A DNA stretch of 64,000 nt, taken from NCBI GenBank assembly GCA_043228905.1, contig JBHGNT010000035.1:186001-250000 (forward strand), read 5' to 3'. This DNA comes from Azolla caroliniana. Lineage: Eukaryota > Polypodiophyta. Position numbers and translations under genes: made by a program. Position 1 is the stretch's first letter. Each line of letters begins with the position of its first letter. The notes beneath the pieces were generated by a model. It was not told where the DNA came from. It made no database searches and was given only the letters and a program-made list of their open reading frames with translations. Below, in pieces: positions 25,239-38,935 of the stretch.

Positions 25239-28160
25239 ATGAACATTTTAATTTACCTACTTGCTCTTGTCAACTCCCACCTCAAATTTGCTAATTTCTT
25301 CATGTCGCTCGACCTGATTTTTAAAATCTTGATTTTTTAATTCCATATCATAGCTAGCGTTGTTAGCTTTGATTCGCATGTTTGAACACAAAAATCCGAT
25401 ATCACACGAGCCAGATATGAACATTTTAATTTACCTACTTACTCTTGTCAACTCCTGCCTCAAATTTGCTAATTTCTTCATGTCTCTCGACGTGAGTGTC
25501 GAAATCTTGATTTTTTAATTCCATATCATAGCAAGCGTTGTTAGCTTCAATTCGCATGTTTGAACACAGAAATCCGATATCACACGAGCCAGATATGAAC
25601 ATTTTAATTTACCTACTTGCTCTTGTCAACTCCCACCTCAAATTTGCTAATTTCTTCATTTCACTCGACCTGAGTTTTAAAATCTTGATTTTTTAATTCC
25701 ATATCATAGCTAGCGTTGTTAGCTTCAATTCGCATGTTTGAACACAGAAATCCGATATCACACGAGCCAGATATGAACATTTTAATTTACCTACTTGCTC
25801 TTGTCAACTCCCACCTCCAATTTGCTAATTTCTTCATGTCGCTCGACCTGATTTTTAAAACCTTGATTTTTTAATTCCATATCATAGCTAGCGTTGTTAG
25901 CTTCGATTCGCATGTTTGAACACAAAAATCCGATATCACACGAGCCAGATATGAACATTTTAATTTACCTACTTGCTCTTGTCAACTCCCACCTCAAATT
26001 TGCTAATTTCTTCATGTCGCTCGACCTGAGTTTTAAAACTTGATTTTTTAATTCCATATCATAGCTAGCGTTGTTAGCTTCAATTCGCATGTTTGAACAC
26101 AGAAATGCGATATCACACGAGCCAGATATGAACATTTTAATTTACCTACTTGCTCTTGTCAACTCCCACCTCAAATTTGCTAATTTCTTCATGTCGCTCG
26201 ACCTGATTTTTAAAATCTTGATTTTTTAATTCCATATCATAGCTAGCGTTGTTAGCTTCGATTCGCATGTTTGAACACAAAAATCCGATATCACACGAGC
26301 CAGATATGAACATTTTAATTTACCTACTTACTCTTGTCAACTCCTGCCTCAAATTTGCTAATTTCTTCATGTCTCTCGACTTGAGTGTCCAGATGTTGAT
26401 TTTTTAATTCCATATCATAGCAAGCGTTGTTAGCTTCAATTCGCATGTTTGAACACAGAAATACGATATCACACGAGCCAGATATGAACATTTTAATTTA
26501 CCTACTTGCTCTTGTCAACTCCCACCTCAAATTTGCTAATTTCTTCATGTCGCTCGACCTGAGTTTTAAAATTTTGATTTTTTAATTCCATATCATAGCT
26601 AGCGTTGTTAGCTTCAATTCGCATGTTTGAACACAGAAATCCGATATCACACGAGCCAGATATGAACATTTTAATTTACCTACTTGCTCTTGTCAACTCC
26701 CACCTCAAATTTGCTAATTTCTTCATGTCGCTCGACGTGGGTTTCAAAATCTTGACTTTTTAATTCCATATCATAGCTAGCGTTGTTAGCTTCGATTCGC
26801 ATGTTTGAACACAGAAATCCGATATCACACGAGCCAGATATGAACATTTTAATTTACCTACTTGCTCTTGTCAACTCCCACCTCAAATTTGCTAATTTCT
26901 TCATGTCGCTCGACCTGATTTTTAAAATCTTGATTTTTTAATTCCATATCATAGCTAGCGTTGTTAGCTTTGATTCGCATGTTTGAACACAAAAATCCGA
27001 TATCACACGAGCCAGATATGAACATTTTAATTTACCTACTTACTCTTGTCAACTCCTGCCTCAAATTTGCTAATTTCTTCATGTCTCTCGACGTGAGTGT
27101 CGAAATCTTGATTTTTTAATTCCATATCATAGCAAGCGTTGTTAGCTTCAATTCGCATGTTTGAACACAGAAATCCGATATCACACGAGCCAGATATGAA
27201 CATTTTAATTTACCTACTTGCTCTTGTCAACTCCCACCTCAAATTTGCTAATTTCTTCATTTCACTCGACCTGAGTTTTAAAATCTTGATTTTTTAATTC
27301 CATATCATAGCTAGCGTTGTTAGCTTCAATTCGCATGTTTGAACACAGAAATCCGATATCACACGAGCCAGATATGAACATTTTAATTTACCTACTTGCT
27401 CTTGTCAACTCCCACCTCCAATTTGCTAATTTCTTCATGTCGCTCGACCTGATTTTTAAAACCTTGATTTTTTAATTCCATATCATAGCTAGCGTTGTTA
27501 GCTTCGATTCGCATGTTTGAACACAAAAATCCGATATCACACGAGCCAGATATGAACATTTTAATTTACCTACTTGCTCTTGTCAACTCCCACCTCAAAT
27601 TTGCTAATTTCTTCATGTCGCTCGACCTGAGTTTTAAAACTTGATTTTTTAATTCCATATCATAGCTAGCGTTGTTAGCTTCAATTCGCATGTTTGAACA
27701 CAGAAATGCGATATCACACGAGCCAGATATGAACATTTTAATTTACCTACTTGCTCTTGTCAACTCCCACCTCAAATTTGCTAATTTCTTCATGTCGCTC
27801 GACCTGATTTTTAAAATCTTGATTTTTTAATTCCATATCATAGCTAGCGTTGTTAGCTTCGATTCGCATGTTTGAACACAAAAATCCGATATCACACGAG
27901 CCAGATATGAACATTTTAATTTACCTACTTACTCTTGTCAACTCCTGCCTCAAATTTGCTAATTTCTTCATGTCTCTCGACTTGAGTGTCCAGATGTTGA
28001 TTTTTTAATTCCATATCATAGCAAGCGTTGTTAGCTTCAATTCGCATGTTTGAACACAGAAATACGATATCACACGAGCCAGATATGAACATTTTAATTT
28101 ACCTACTTGCTCTTGTCAACTCCCACCTCAAATTTGCTAATTTCTTCATGTCGCTCGACC
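25239..28160 (+). repeat. Duplication with nine-monomer spacing (1601 bp)
   Basis: The segment starting at 25239 recurs at 26840. Shared markers are agctttgattcg, cttcatttcactcg (25661 and 27262), cacctccaattt with aaaaccttg, and aaatgcgat (about 26105 and 27706). Homology runs about 1.3 kb; beyond it the copies carry aaaattttg versus ttttaaaacttg. Further relatives of this block begin at 28796, 31464 and 34132. Confidence 0.88.
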
Positions 28161-28795
28161 TGAGTTTTAAAACTTGATTTTTTAATTCCATATCATAGCT
28201 AGCGTTGTTAGCTTCCATTCGCATGTTTGAACACAGAAATCCGATAACACACGAGCCAGATATGAACATTTTAATTTACCTACTTGCTCTTGTCAACTCC
28301 CACCTCAAATTTGCTAATTTCTTCATGTCGCTCGACCTGGGTTTCAAAATCTTGATTTTTTAATTCCATATCATAGCTAGCGTTGTTAGCTTCGATTCGC
28401 ATGTTTGAACACAGAAATCCGATATCACACAAGCCAGATATGAACATTTTAATTTACCTACTTGCTCTTGTCAACTCCCACCTCAAATTTGCTAATTTCT
28501 TCATGTCTCTCGACGTGAGTGTCCAAATCTTGATTTTTTAATTCCATATCATAGCAAGCGTTGTTAGCTTCGATTCGCACGATTGAACACAGAAATCTAA
28601 TATCACAGGAGCCAAATATGAACATTTTAATTTACCTACTTGCTCTTGTCAACTCCCACCTCAAATTTGCTAATTTCTTCATGTCGCTCGACCTGAGTTT
28701 TAAAATCTTGATTTTTTAATTCCATATCATAGCTAGCGTTCTTAGCTTCAATTCGCATGTTTGAACACAGAAATCCGATATCACACGAGCCAGAT

Positions 28796-31700
28796 ATGAA
28801 CATTTTAATTTACCTACTTACTCTTGTCAACTCCCGCCTCAAATTTGCTAATTTCTTCATGTCTCTCGACGTGAGTGTCGAAATCTTGATTTTTTAATTC
28901 CATATCATAGCAAGCGTTGTTAGCTTCAATTCGCATGTTTGAACACAGAAATCCGATATCACACGAGCCAGATATGAACATTTTAATTTACCTACTTGCT
29001 CTTGTCAACTCCCACCTCAAATTTGCTAATTTCTTCATTTCACTCGACCTGAGTTTTAAAATCTTGATTTTTTAATTCCATATCATAGCTAGCGTTGTTA
29101 GCTTCAATTCGCATGTTTGAACACAGAAATCCGATATCACACGAGCCAGATATGAACATTTTAATTTACCTACTTGCTCTTGTCAACTCCCACCTCCAAT
29201 TTGCTAATTTCTTCATGTCGCTCGACCTGATTTTTAAAACCTTGATTTTTTAATTCCATATCATAGCTAGCGTTGTTAGCTTCGATTCGCATGTTTGAAC
29301 ACAAAAATCCGATATCACACGAGCCAGATATGAACATTTTAATTTACCTACTTGCTCTTGTCAACTGCCACCTCAAATTTGCTAATTTCTTCATGTCGCT
29401 CGACCTGAGTTTTAAAACTTGATTTTTTAATTCCATATCATAGCTAGCGTTGTTAGCTTCCATTCGCATGTTTGAACACAGAAATGCGATATCACACGAG
29501 CCAGATATGAACATTTTAATTTACCTACTTGCTCTTGTCAACTCCCACCTCAAATTTGCTAATTTCTTCATGTCGCTCGACCTGATTTTTAAAATCTTGA
29601 TTTTTTAATTCCATATCATAGCTAGCGTTGTTAGCTTCGATTCGCATGTTTGAACACAAAAATCCGATATCACACGAGCCAGATATGAACATTTTAATTT
29701 ACCTACTTACTCTTGTCAACTCCTGCCTCAAATTTGCTAATTTCTTCATGTCTCTCGACTTGAGTGTCCAGATGTTGATTTTTTAATTCCATATCATAGC
29801 AAGCGTTGTTAGCTTCAATTCGCATGTTTGAACACAGAAATACGATATCACACGAGCCAGATATGAACATTTTAATTTACCTACTTGCTCTTGTCAACTC
29901 CCACCTCAAATTTGCTAATTTCTTCATGTCGCTCGACCTGAGTTTTAAAACTTGATTTTTTAATTCCATATCATAGCTAGCGTTGTTAGCTTCCATTCGC
30001 ATGTTTGAACACAGAAATCCGATAACACACGAGCCAGATATGAACATTTTAATTTACCTACTTGCTCTTGTCAACTCCCACCTCAAATTTGCTAATTTCT
30101 TCATGTCGCTCGACCTGGGTTTCAAAATCTTGATTTTTTAATTCCATATCATAGCTAGCGTTGTTAGCTTCGATTCGCATGTTTGAACACAGAAATCCGA
30201 TATCACACAAGCCAGATATGAACATTTTAATTTACCTACTTACTCTTGTCAACTCCCGCCTCAAATTTGCTAATTTCTTCATGTCGCTCGACGTGGGTTT
30301 CAAAATCTTGACTTTTTAATTCCATATCATAGCTAGCGTTGTTAGCTTCAATTCGCATGTTTGAACACAGAAATTCGATATCACACGAGCCAGATATGAA
30401 CATTTTAATTTACCTACTTGCTCTTGTCAACTCCCGCCTCAAATTTGCTAATTTCTTCATGTCGCGCGACCTGAGTTTTAAAATCTTGATTTTTTAATTC
30501 CATATCATAGCTAGCGTTGTTAGCTTCGATTCGCATGTTTGAACACAGAAATCCGATATCACACGAGCCAGATATGAACATTTTAATTTACTAACGCGTT
30601 GTTCTAAACTCCCGCCTCAAATTTGCTAATTTCTTCATGTCTCTCGACGTGAGTGTCCAAATCTTGATTTTTTAATTCCATATCATAGCAAGCGTTGTTA
30701 GCTTCGATTCGCACGATTGAACACAGAAATCCAATATCACAGGAGCCAAATATGAACATTTTAATTTACCTACTTGCTCTTGTCAACTCCCACCTCAAAT
30801 TTGCTAATTTCTTCATGTCGCTCGACCTGAGTTTTAAAATCTTGATTTTTTAATTCCATATCATAGCTAGCGTTCTTAGCTTCAATTCGCATGTTTGAAC
30901 ACAGAAATCCGATATCACACGAGCCAGATATGAACATTTTAATTTACCTACTTACTCTTGTCAACTCCCGCCTCAAATTTGCTAATTTCTTCATGTCTCT
31001 CGACGTGAGTGTCCAAATCTTGATTTTTTAATTCCATATCATAGCAAGCGTTGTTAGCTTCAATTCGCATGTTTGAACACAGAAATCCGATATCACACGA
31101 GCCAGATATGAACATTTTAATTTACCTACTTGCTCTTGTCAACTCCCACCTCAAATTTGCTAATTTCTTCATGTCGCTCGACCTGATTTTTAAAATCTTG
31201 ATTTTTTAATTCCATATCATAGCTAGCGTTGTTAGCTTCGATTCGCATGTTTGAACACAGAAATCCGATATCACACGAGCCAGATATGAACATTTTAATT
31301 TACCTACTTGCTCTTGTCAACTCCCACCTCAAATTTGCTAATTTCTTCATGTCGCTCGACCTGATTTTTAAAATCTTGATTTTTTAATTCCATATCATAG
31401 CTAGCGTTGTTAGCTTTGATTCGCATGTTTGAACACAAAAATCCGATATCACACGAGCCAGATATGAACATTTTAATTTACCTACTTACTCTTGTCAACT
31501 CCTGCCTCAAATTTGCTAATTTCTTCATGTCTCTCGACGTGAGTGTCGAAATCTTGATTTTTTAATTCCATATCATAGCAAGCGTTGTTAGCTTCAATTC
31601 GCATGTTTGAACACAGAAATCCGATATCACACGAGCCAGATATGAACATTTTAATTTACCTACTTGCTCTTGTCAACTCCCACCTCAAATTTGCTAATTT

Positions 31701-33765
31701 CTTCATTTCACTCGACCTGAGTTTTAAAATCTTGATTTTTTAATTCCATATCATAGCTAGCGTTGTTAGCTTCAATTCGCATGTTTGAACACAGAAATCC
31801 GATATCACACGAGCCAGATATGAACATTTTAATTTACCTACTTGCTCTTGTCAACTCCCACCTCCAATTTGCTAATTTCTTCATGTCGCTCGACCTGATT
31901 TTTAAAACCTTGATTTTTTAATTCCATATCATAGCTAGCGTTGTTAGCTTCGATTCGCATGTTTGAACACAAAAATCCGATATCACACGAGCCAGATATG
32001 AACATTTTAATTTACCTACTTGCTCTTGTCAACTGCCACCTCAAATTTGCTAATTTCTTCATGTCGCTCGACCTGAGTTTTAAAACTTGATTTTTTAATT
32101 CCATATCATAGCTAGCGTTGTTAGCTTCAATTCGCATGTTTGAACACAGAAATGCGATATCACACGAGCCAGATATGAACATTTTAATTTACCTACTTGC
32201 TCTTGTCAACTCCCACCTCAAATTTGCTAATTTCTTCATGTCGCTCGACCTGATTTTTAAAATCTTGATTTTTTAATTCCATATCATAGCTAGCGTTGTT
32301 AGCTTCGATTCGCATGTTTGAACACAAAAATCCGATATCACACGAGCCAGATATGAACATTTTAATTTACCTACTTACTCTTGTCAACTCCTGCCTCAAA
32401 TTTGCTAATTTCTTCATGTCTCTGGACTTGAGTGTCCAGATGTTGATTTTTTAATTCCATATCATAGCAAGCGTTGTTAGCTTCAATTCGCATGTTTGAA
32501 CACAGAAATACGATATCACACGAGCCAGATATGAACATTTTAATTTACCTACTTGCTCTTGTCAACTCCCACCTCAAATTTGCTAATTTCTTCATGTCGC
32601 TCGACCTGAGTTTTAAAACTTGATTTTTTAATTCCATATCATAGCTAGCGTTGTTAGCTTCCATTCGCATGTTTGAACACAGAAATCCGATAACACACGA
32701 GCCAGATATGAACATTTTAATTTACCTACTTGCTCTTGTCAACTCCCACCTCAAATTTGCTAATTTCTTCATGTCGCTCGACCTGGGTTTCAAAATCTTG
32801 ATTTTTTAATTCCATATCATAGCTAGCGTTGTTAGCTTCGATTCGCATGTTTGAACACAGAAATCCGATATCACACAAGCCAGATATGAACATTTTAATT
32901 TACCTACTTACTCTTGTCAACTCCCGCCTCAAATTTGCTAATTTCTTCATGTCGCTCGACGTGGGTTTCAAAATCTTGACTTTTTAATTCCATATCATAG
33001 CTAGCGTTGTTAGCTTCAATTCGCATGTTTGAACACAGAAATTCGATATCACACGAGCCAGATATGAACATTTTAATTTACCTACTTGCTCTTGTCAACT
33101 CCCGCCTCAAATTTGCTAATTTCTTCATGTCGCGCGACCTGAGTTTTAAAATCTTGATTTTTTAATTCCATATCATAGCTAGCGTTGTTAGCTTCGATTC
33201 GCATGTTTGAACACAGAAATCCGATATCACACGAGCCAGATATGAACATTTTAATTTACTAACGCGTTGTTCTAAACTCCCGCCTCAAATTTGCTAATTT
33301 CTTCATGTCTCTCGACGTGAGTGTCCAAATCTTGATTTTTTAATTCCATATCATAGCAAGCGTTGTTAGCTTCGATTCGCACGATTGAACACAGAAATCC
33401 AATATCACAGGAGCCAAATATGAACATTTTAATTTACCTACTTGCTCTTGTCAACTCCCACCTCAAATTTGCTAATTTCTTCATGTCGCTCGACCTGAGT
33501 TTTAAAATCTTGATTTTTTAATTCCATATCATAGCTAGCGTTCTTAGCTTCAATTCGCATGTTTGAACACAGAAATCCGATATCACACGAGCCAGATATG
33601 AACATTTTAATTTACCTACTTACTCTTGTCAACTCCCGCCTCAAATTTGCTAATTTCTTCATGTCTCTCGACGTGAGTGTCCAAATCTTGATTTTTTAAT
33701 TCCATATCATAGCAAGCGTTGTTAGCTTCAATTCGCATGTTTGAACACAGAAATCCGATATCACA
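28796..33765 (+). repeat. Duplication with fifteen-monomer spacing (2668 bp)
   Basis: About 28850-31095 corresponds to about 31520-33765. The block carries cttcatttcactcg, cacctccaattt, aaatgcgat, two 177-bp units, cacacaagcc, gcgcgacc (30464 and 33132), one ctaacgcg unit (30591 and 33259), gcacgattgaac and gcgttcttagc in the same order. The spacing is 15 x 178 less the two one-base deletions. Two monomers between the copies (31108-31463) are of another type. Confidence 0.9.
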
Positions 33766-36443
33766 CGAGCCAAATATGAACATTTTAATTTACCTACTTG
33801 CTCTTGTCAACTCCCACCTCAAATTTGCTAATTTCTTCATGTCTCTCGACGTGAGTGTCCAAATCTTGATTTTTTAATTCCATATCATAGCAAGCGTTGT
33901 TAGCTTCAATTCGCATGTTTGAACACAGAAATCCGATATCACACGAGCCAAATATGAACATTTTAATTTACCTACTTGCTCTTGTCAACTCCCACCTCAA
34001 ATTTGCTAATTTCTTCATGTCGCTGGACCTGAGTTTTAAAATCTTGATTTCTTAATTCCATATCATAGCTAGCGTTGTTAGCTTCAATTCGCATGTTTGA
34101 ACACAAAAATCCGATATCACACGAGCCAGATATGAACATTTTAATTTACCTACTTGCTCTTGTCAACTCCCACCTCCAATTTGCTAATTTCTTCATGTCG
34201 CTCGACCTGATTTTTAAAACCTTGATTTTTTAATTCCATATCATAGCTAGCGTTGTTAGCTTCGATTCGCATGTTTGAACACAAAAATCCGATATCACAC
34301 GAGCCAGATATGAACATTTTAATTTACCTACTTGCTCTTGTCAACTGCCACCTCAAATTTGCTAATTTCTTCATGTCGCTCGACCTGAGTTTTAAAACTT
34401 GATTTTTTAATTCCATATCATAGCTAGCGTTGTTAGCTTCAATTCGCATGTTTGAACACAGAAATGCGATATCACACGAGCCAGATATGAACATTTTAAT
34501 TTACCTACTTGCTCTTGTCAACTCCCACCTCAAATTTGCTAATTTCTTCATGTCGCTCGACCTGATTTTTAAAATCTTGATTTTTTAATTCCATATCATA
34601 GCTAGCGTTGTTAGCTTCGATTCGCATGTTTGAACACAAAAATCCGATATCACACGAGCCAGATATGAACATTTTAATTTACCTACTTACTCTTGTCAAC
34701 TCCTGCCTCAAATTTGCTAATTTCTTCATGTCTCTCGACTTGAGTGTCCAGATGTTGATTTTTTAATTCCATATCATAGCAAGCGTTGTTAGCTTCAATT
34801 CGCATGTTTGAACACAGAAATACGATATCACACGAGCCAGATATGAACATTTTAATTTACCTACTTGCTCTTGTCAACTCCCACCTCAAATTTGCTAATT
34901 TCTTCATGTCGCTCGACCTGAGTTTTAAAACTTGATTTTTTAATTCCATATCATAGCTAGCGTTGTTAGCTTCCATTCGCATGTTTGAACACAGAAATCC
35001 GATAACACACGAGCCAGATATGAACATTTTAATTTACCTACTTGCTCTTGTCAACTCCCACCTCAAATTTGCTAATTTCTTCATGTCGCTCGACCTGGGT
35101 TTCAAAATCTTGATTTTTTAATTCCATATCATAGCTAGCGTTGTTAGCTTCGATTCGCATGTTTGAACACAGAAATCCGATATCACACAAGCCAGATATG
35201 AACATTTTAATTTACCTACTTACTCTTGTCAACTCCCGCCTCAAATTTGCTAATTTCTTCATGTCGCTCGACGTGGGTTTCAAAATCTTGACTTTTTAAT
35301 TCCATATCATAGCTAGCGTTGTTAGCTTCAATTCGCATGTTTGAACACAGAAATTCGATATCACACGAGCCAGATATGAACATTTTAATTTACCTACTTG
35401 CTCTTGTCAACTCCCGCCTCAAATTTGCTAATTTCTTCATGTCGCGCGACCTGAGTTTTAAAATCTTGATTTTTTAATTCCATATCATAGCTAGCGTTGT
35501 TAGCTTCGATTCGCATGTTTGAACACAGAAATCCGATATCACACGAGCCAGATATGAACATTTTAATTTACTAACGCGTTGTTCTAAACTCCCGCCTCAA
35601 ATTTGCTAATTTCTTCATGTCTCTCGACGTGAGTGTCCAAATCTTGATTTTTTAATTCCATATCATAGCAAGCGTTGTTAGCTTCGATTCGCACGATTGA
35701 ACACAGAAATCCAATATCACAGGAGCCAAATATGAACATTTTAATTTACCTACTTGCTCTTGTCAACTCCCACCTCAAATTTGCTAATTTCTTCATGTCG
35801 CTCGACCTGAGTTTTAAAATCTTGATTTTTTAATTCCATATCATAGCTAGCGTTCTTAGCTTCAATTCGCATGTTTGAACACAGAAATCCGATATCACAC
35901 GAGCCAGATATGAACATTTTAATTTACCTACTTACTCTTGTCAACTCCCGCCTCAAATTTGCTAATTTCTTCATGTCTCTCGACGTGAGTGTCCAAATCT
36001 TGATTTTTTAATTCCATATCATAGCAAGCGTTGTTAGCTTCAATTCGCATGTTTGAACACAGAAATCCGATATCACACGAGCCAAATATGAACATTTTAA
36101 TTTACCTACTTGCTCTTGTCAACTCCCACCTCAAATTTGCTAATTTCTTCATGTCTCTCGACGTGAGTGTCCAAATCTTGATTTTTTAATTCCATATCAT
36201 AGCAAGCGTTGTTAGCTTCAATTCGCATGTTTGAACACAGAAATCCGATATCACACGAGCCAAATATGAACATTTTAATTTACCTACTTGCTCTTGTCAA
36301 CTCCCACCTCAAATTTGCTAATTTCTTCATGTCGCTGGACCTGAGTTTTAAAATCTTGATTTCTTAATTCCATATCATAGCTAGCGTTGTTAGCTTCAAT
36401 TCGCATGTTTGAACACAAAAATCCGATATCACACGAGCCAGAT
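31820..36443 (+). repeat. Thirteen-monomer tandem duplication (2 x 2312 bp)
   Basis: Units 31820-34131 and 34132-36443 abut and share the full order of subtypes from cacctccaattt through ctaacgcg (33259 and 35571) to gctggacctgag with gatttcttaa. Spacing 2312 is 13 x 178 less two. Only a few differences are visible, for instance tctggacttg near 32423 versus tctcgacttg near 34736. The junction joins a gatttcttaa monomer to a cacctccaattt monomer. The second unit ends where the right domain starts. Confidence 0.92.
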
Positions 36444-38935
36444 ATGAACATTTTAATTTACCTACTTGCTCTTGTCAACTCCCACCTCAAATTTGCTAAT
36501 TTCTTCATGTCGCTCGACCTGATTTTTAAAATTTTGATTTTTTAATTCCATATCATAGCTAGCGTTGTTAGCTTCGATTCGCATGTTTGAACACAAAAAT
36601 CCGATATCACACGAGCCAGATATGAACATTTTAATTTACCTACTTACTCTTGTCAACTCCTACCTCAAATTTGCTAATTTCTTCATGTCTCTCGACGTGA
36701 GTGTCCAAATCTTTATTTTTTAATTCCATATCATAGCAAGCGTTGTTAGCTTCAATTCGCACGTTTGAACACAGAAATCCGATATCACACGAGCTAGATA
36801 TGAACATTTTAATTTACCTACTTGCTCTTGTCAACTCCCACCTCAAATTTGCTAATTTCTTCATGTCGCTCGACCTGAGTTTTAAAATCTTTATTTTTTA
36901 ATTCCATATCATAGCTAGCGTTGTTAGCTTCAATTCGCATGTTTGAACACAGAAATCCGATATCACACGAGCCAAATATGAACATTTTAATTTACCTACT
37001 TGCTCTTGTCAACTCCCACCTCAAATTTGCTAATTTCTTCATGTCGCTCGACCTGATTCTTAAAATTTTGATTTTTTAATTCCATATCATAGCTAGCGTT
37101 GTTAGCTTCGATTCGCATGTTTGAACACAAAAATCCGATATCACACGAGCCAGATATGAACATTTTAATTTACTAACGCGTTGTTCTAAACTCCCGCCTC
37201 AAATTTGCTAATTTCTTCATGTCTCTCGACGTGAGTGTCCAAATTTTGATTTTTTAATTCCATATCATAGCAAGCGTTGTTAGCTTCAATTCGCATGTTT
37301 GAACACAGAAATCCGATATCACACGAGCCAGATATGAACATTTTAATTTACCTACTTGCTCTTGTCAACTCCCACCTCAAATTTGCTAATTTCTTCATGT
37401 CGCTCGACCTGAGTTTTAAAATCTTGATTTTTTAATTCCATATCATAGCTAGCGTTGTTAGCTTCAATTCGCATGTTTGAACACAGAAATCCGATATCAC
37501 ACGAGCCAGATATGAACATTTTAATTTACCTACTTGCTCTTGTCAACTCCCACCTCAAATTTGCTAATTTCTTCATGTCGCTCGACCTGATTTTTAAGAT
37601 TTTGATTTTTTAATTCCATATCATAGCTAGCGTTGTTAGCTTCAATTCGCATGTTTGAACACAGAAATCCGATATCACACGAGCCAGATATGAACATTTT
37701 AATTTACCTACTTACTCTTGTCAACTCCTACCTCAAATTTGCTAATTTCTTCATGTCTCTCGACGTGAGTGTCCAAATCTTGATTTTTTAATTCCATATC
37801 ATAGCAAGCGTTGTTAGCTTCAATTCGCACGTTTGAACACAGAAATCCGATATCACACGAGCTAGATATGAACATTTTAATTTACCTACTTGCTCTTGTC
37901 AACTCCCACCTCAAATTTGCTAATTTCTTCATGTCGCTCGACCTGATTTTTAAAATCTTGATTTTTTAATTCCATATCATAGCTAGCGTTGTTAGCTTCA
38001 ATTCGCATGTTTGAACACAGAAATCCGATATCACACGAGCCAGATATGAACATTTTAATTTACCTACTTGCTCTTGTCAACTCCCACCTCAAATTTGCTA
38101 ATTTCTTCATGTCGCTCGACCTGATTTTTAAAATTTTGATTTCTTAATTCCATATCATAGCTAGCGTTGTTAGCTTCGATTCGCATGTTTGAACACAAAA
38201 ATCCGATATCACACGAGCCAGATATGAACATTTTAATTTACTAACGCGTTGTTCTAAACTCCCGCCTCAAATTTGCTAATTTCTTCATGTCTCTCGACGT
38301 GACTGTCCAAATTTTGATTTTTTAATTCCATATCATAGCAAGCGTTGTTAGCTTCAATTCGCATGTTTGAACACAGAAATCCGATATCACACGAGCCAGA
38401 TATGAACATTTTCATTTACCTACTTACTCTTGTCAACTCCTACCTCAAATTTGCTAATTTCTTCATGTCTCTCGACGTGAGTGTCCAAATCTTGATTTTT
38501 TAATTCCATATCATAGCAAGCGTTGTTAGCTTCAATTCGCACGTTTGAACACAGAAATCCGATATCACACGAGCTAGATATGAACATTTTATTTTACCTA
38601 CTTGCTCTTGTCAACTCCCACCTCAAATTTGCTAATTTCTTCATGTCGCTCGACCTGATTTTTAAAATCTTGATTTTTTAATTCCATATCATAGCTAGCG
38701 TTGTTAGCTTCAATTCGCATGTTTGAACACAGAAATCCGATATCACACGAGCTAGATATGAACATTTTAATTTACCTACTTGCTCTTGTCAACTCCCACC
38801 TCAAATTTGCTAATTTCTTCATGTCGCTCGACCTAATTTTTAAAATTTTGATTTTTTAATTCCATATCATAGCTAGCGTTGTTAGCTTCGATTCGCATGT
38901 TTGAACACAAAAATCCGATATCACACGAGCCAGAT

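Larger units (their letters stand above)
1775..35090 (+). repeat. Set of 177-bp monomers sharing a one-base deletion
   Basis: Nineteen units in this interval read ttttaaaacttg where the others read ttttaaaatcttg, lacking T at monomer position 89. They lie near 1.86, 2.39, 3.23, 13.33, 14.17, 16.79, 18.21, 20.34, 20.87, 24.61, 26.04, 27.64, 28.17, 29.42, 29.95, 32.08, 32.62, 34.39 and 34.93 kb. A twentieth is near 61.35 kb. Most are followed by the ttccattcg and ccgataacac markers, showing one origin. The deletion is a clean lineage tag for the left and middle domains. Confidence 0.9.
21324..36443 (+). repeat. Middle domain, serial multi-monomer duplications
   Basis: The ctaacgcg subtype first appears here, at 21519, 30591, 33259 and 35571, each time in the same context (preceded by a gcgcgacc unit). 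Spacings between the last three are 2668 and 2312 bp, matching 15 and 13 monomers less two one-base deletions. Domain markers include cttcatttcactcg (25661, 27262, 29040, about 31708), aaatgcgat (five copies), cacctccaattt with aaaaccttg, and gcacgattgaac. The domain is largely explained by nested duplications of one ancestral segment. Ten of the 20 one-base-deleted units are here. Confidence 0.75.
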
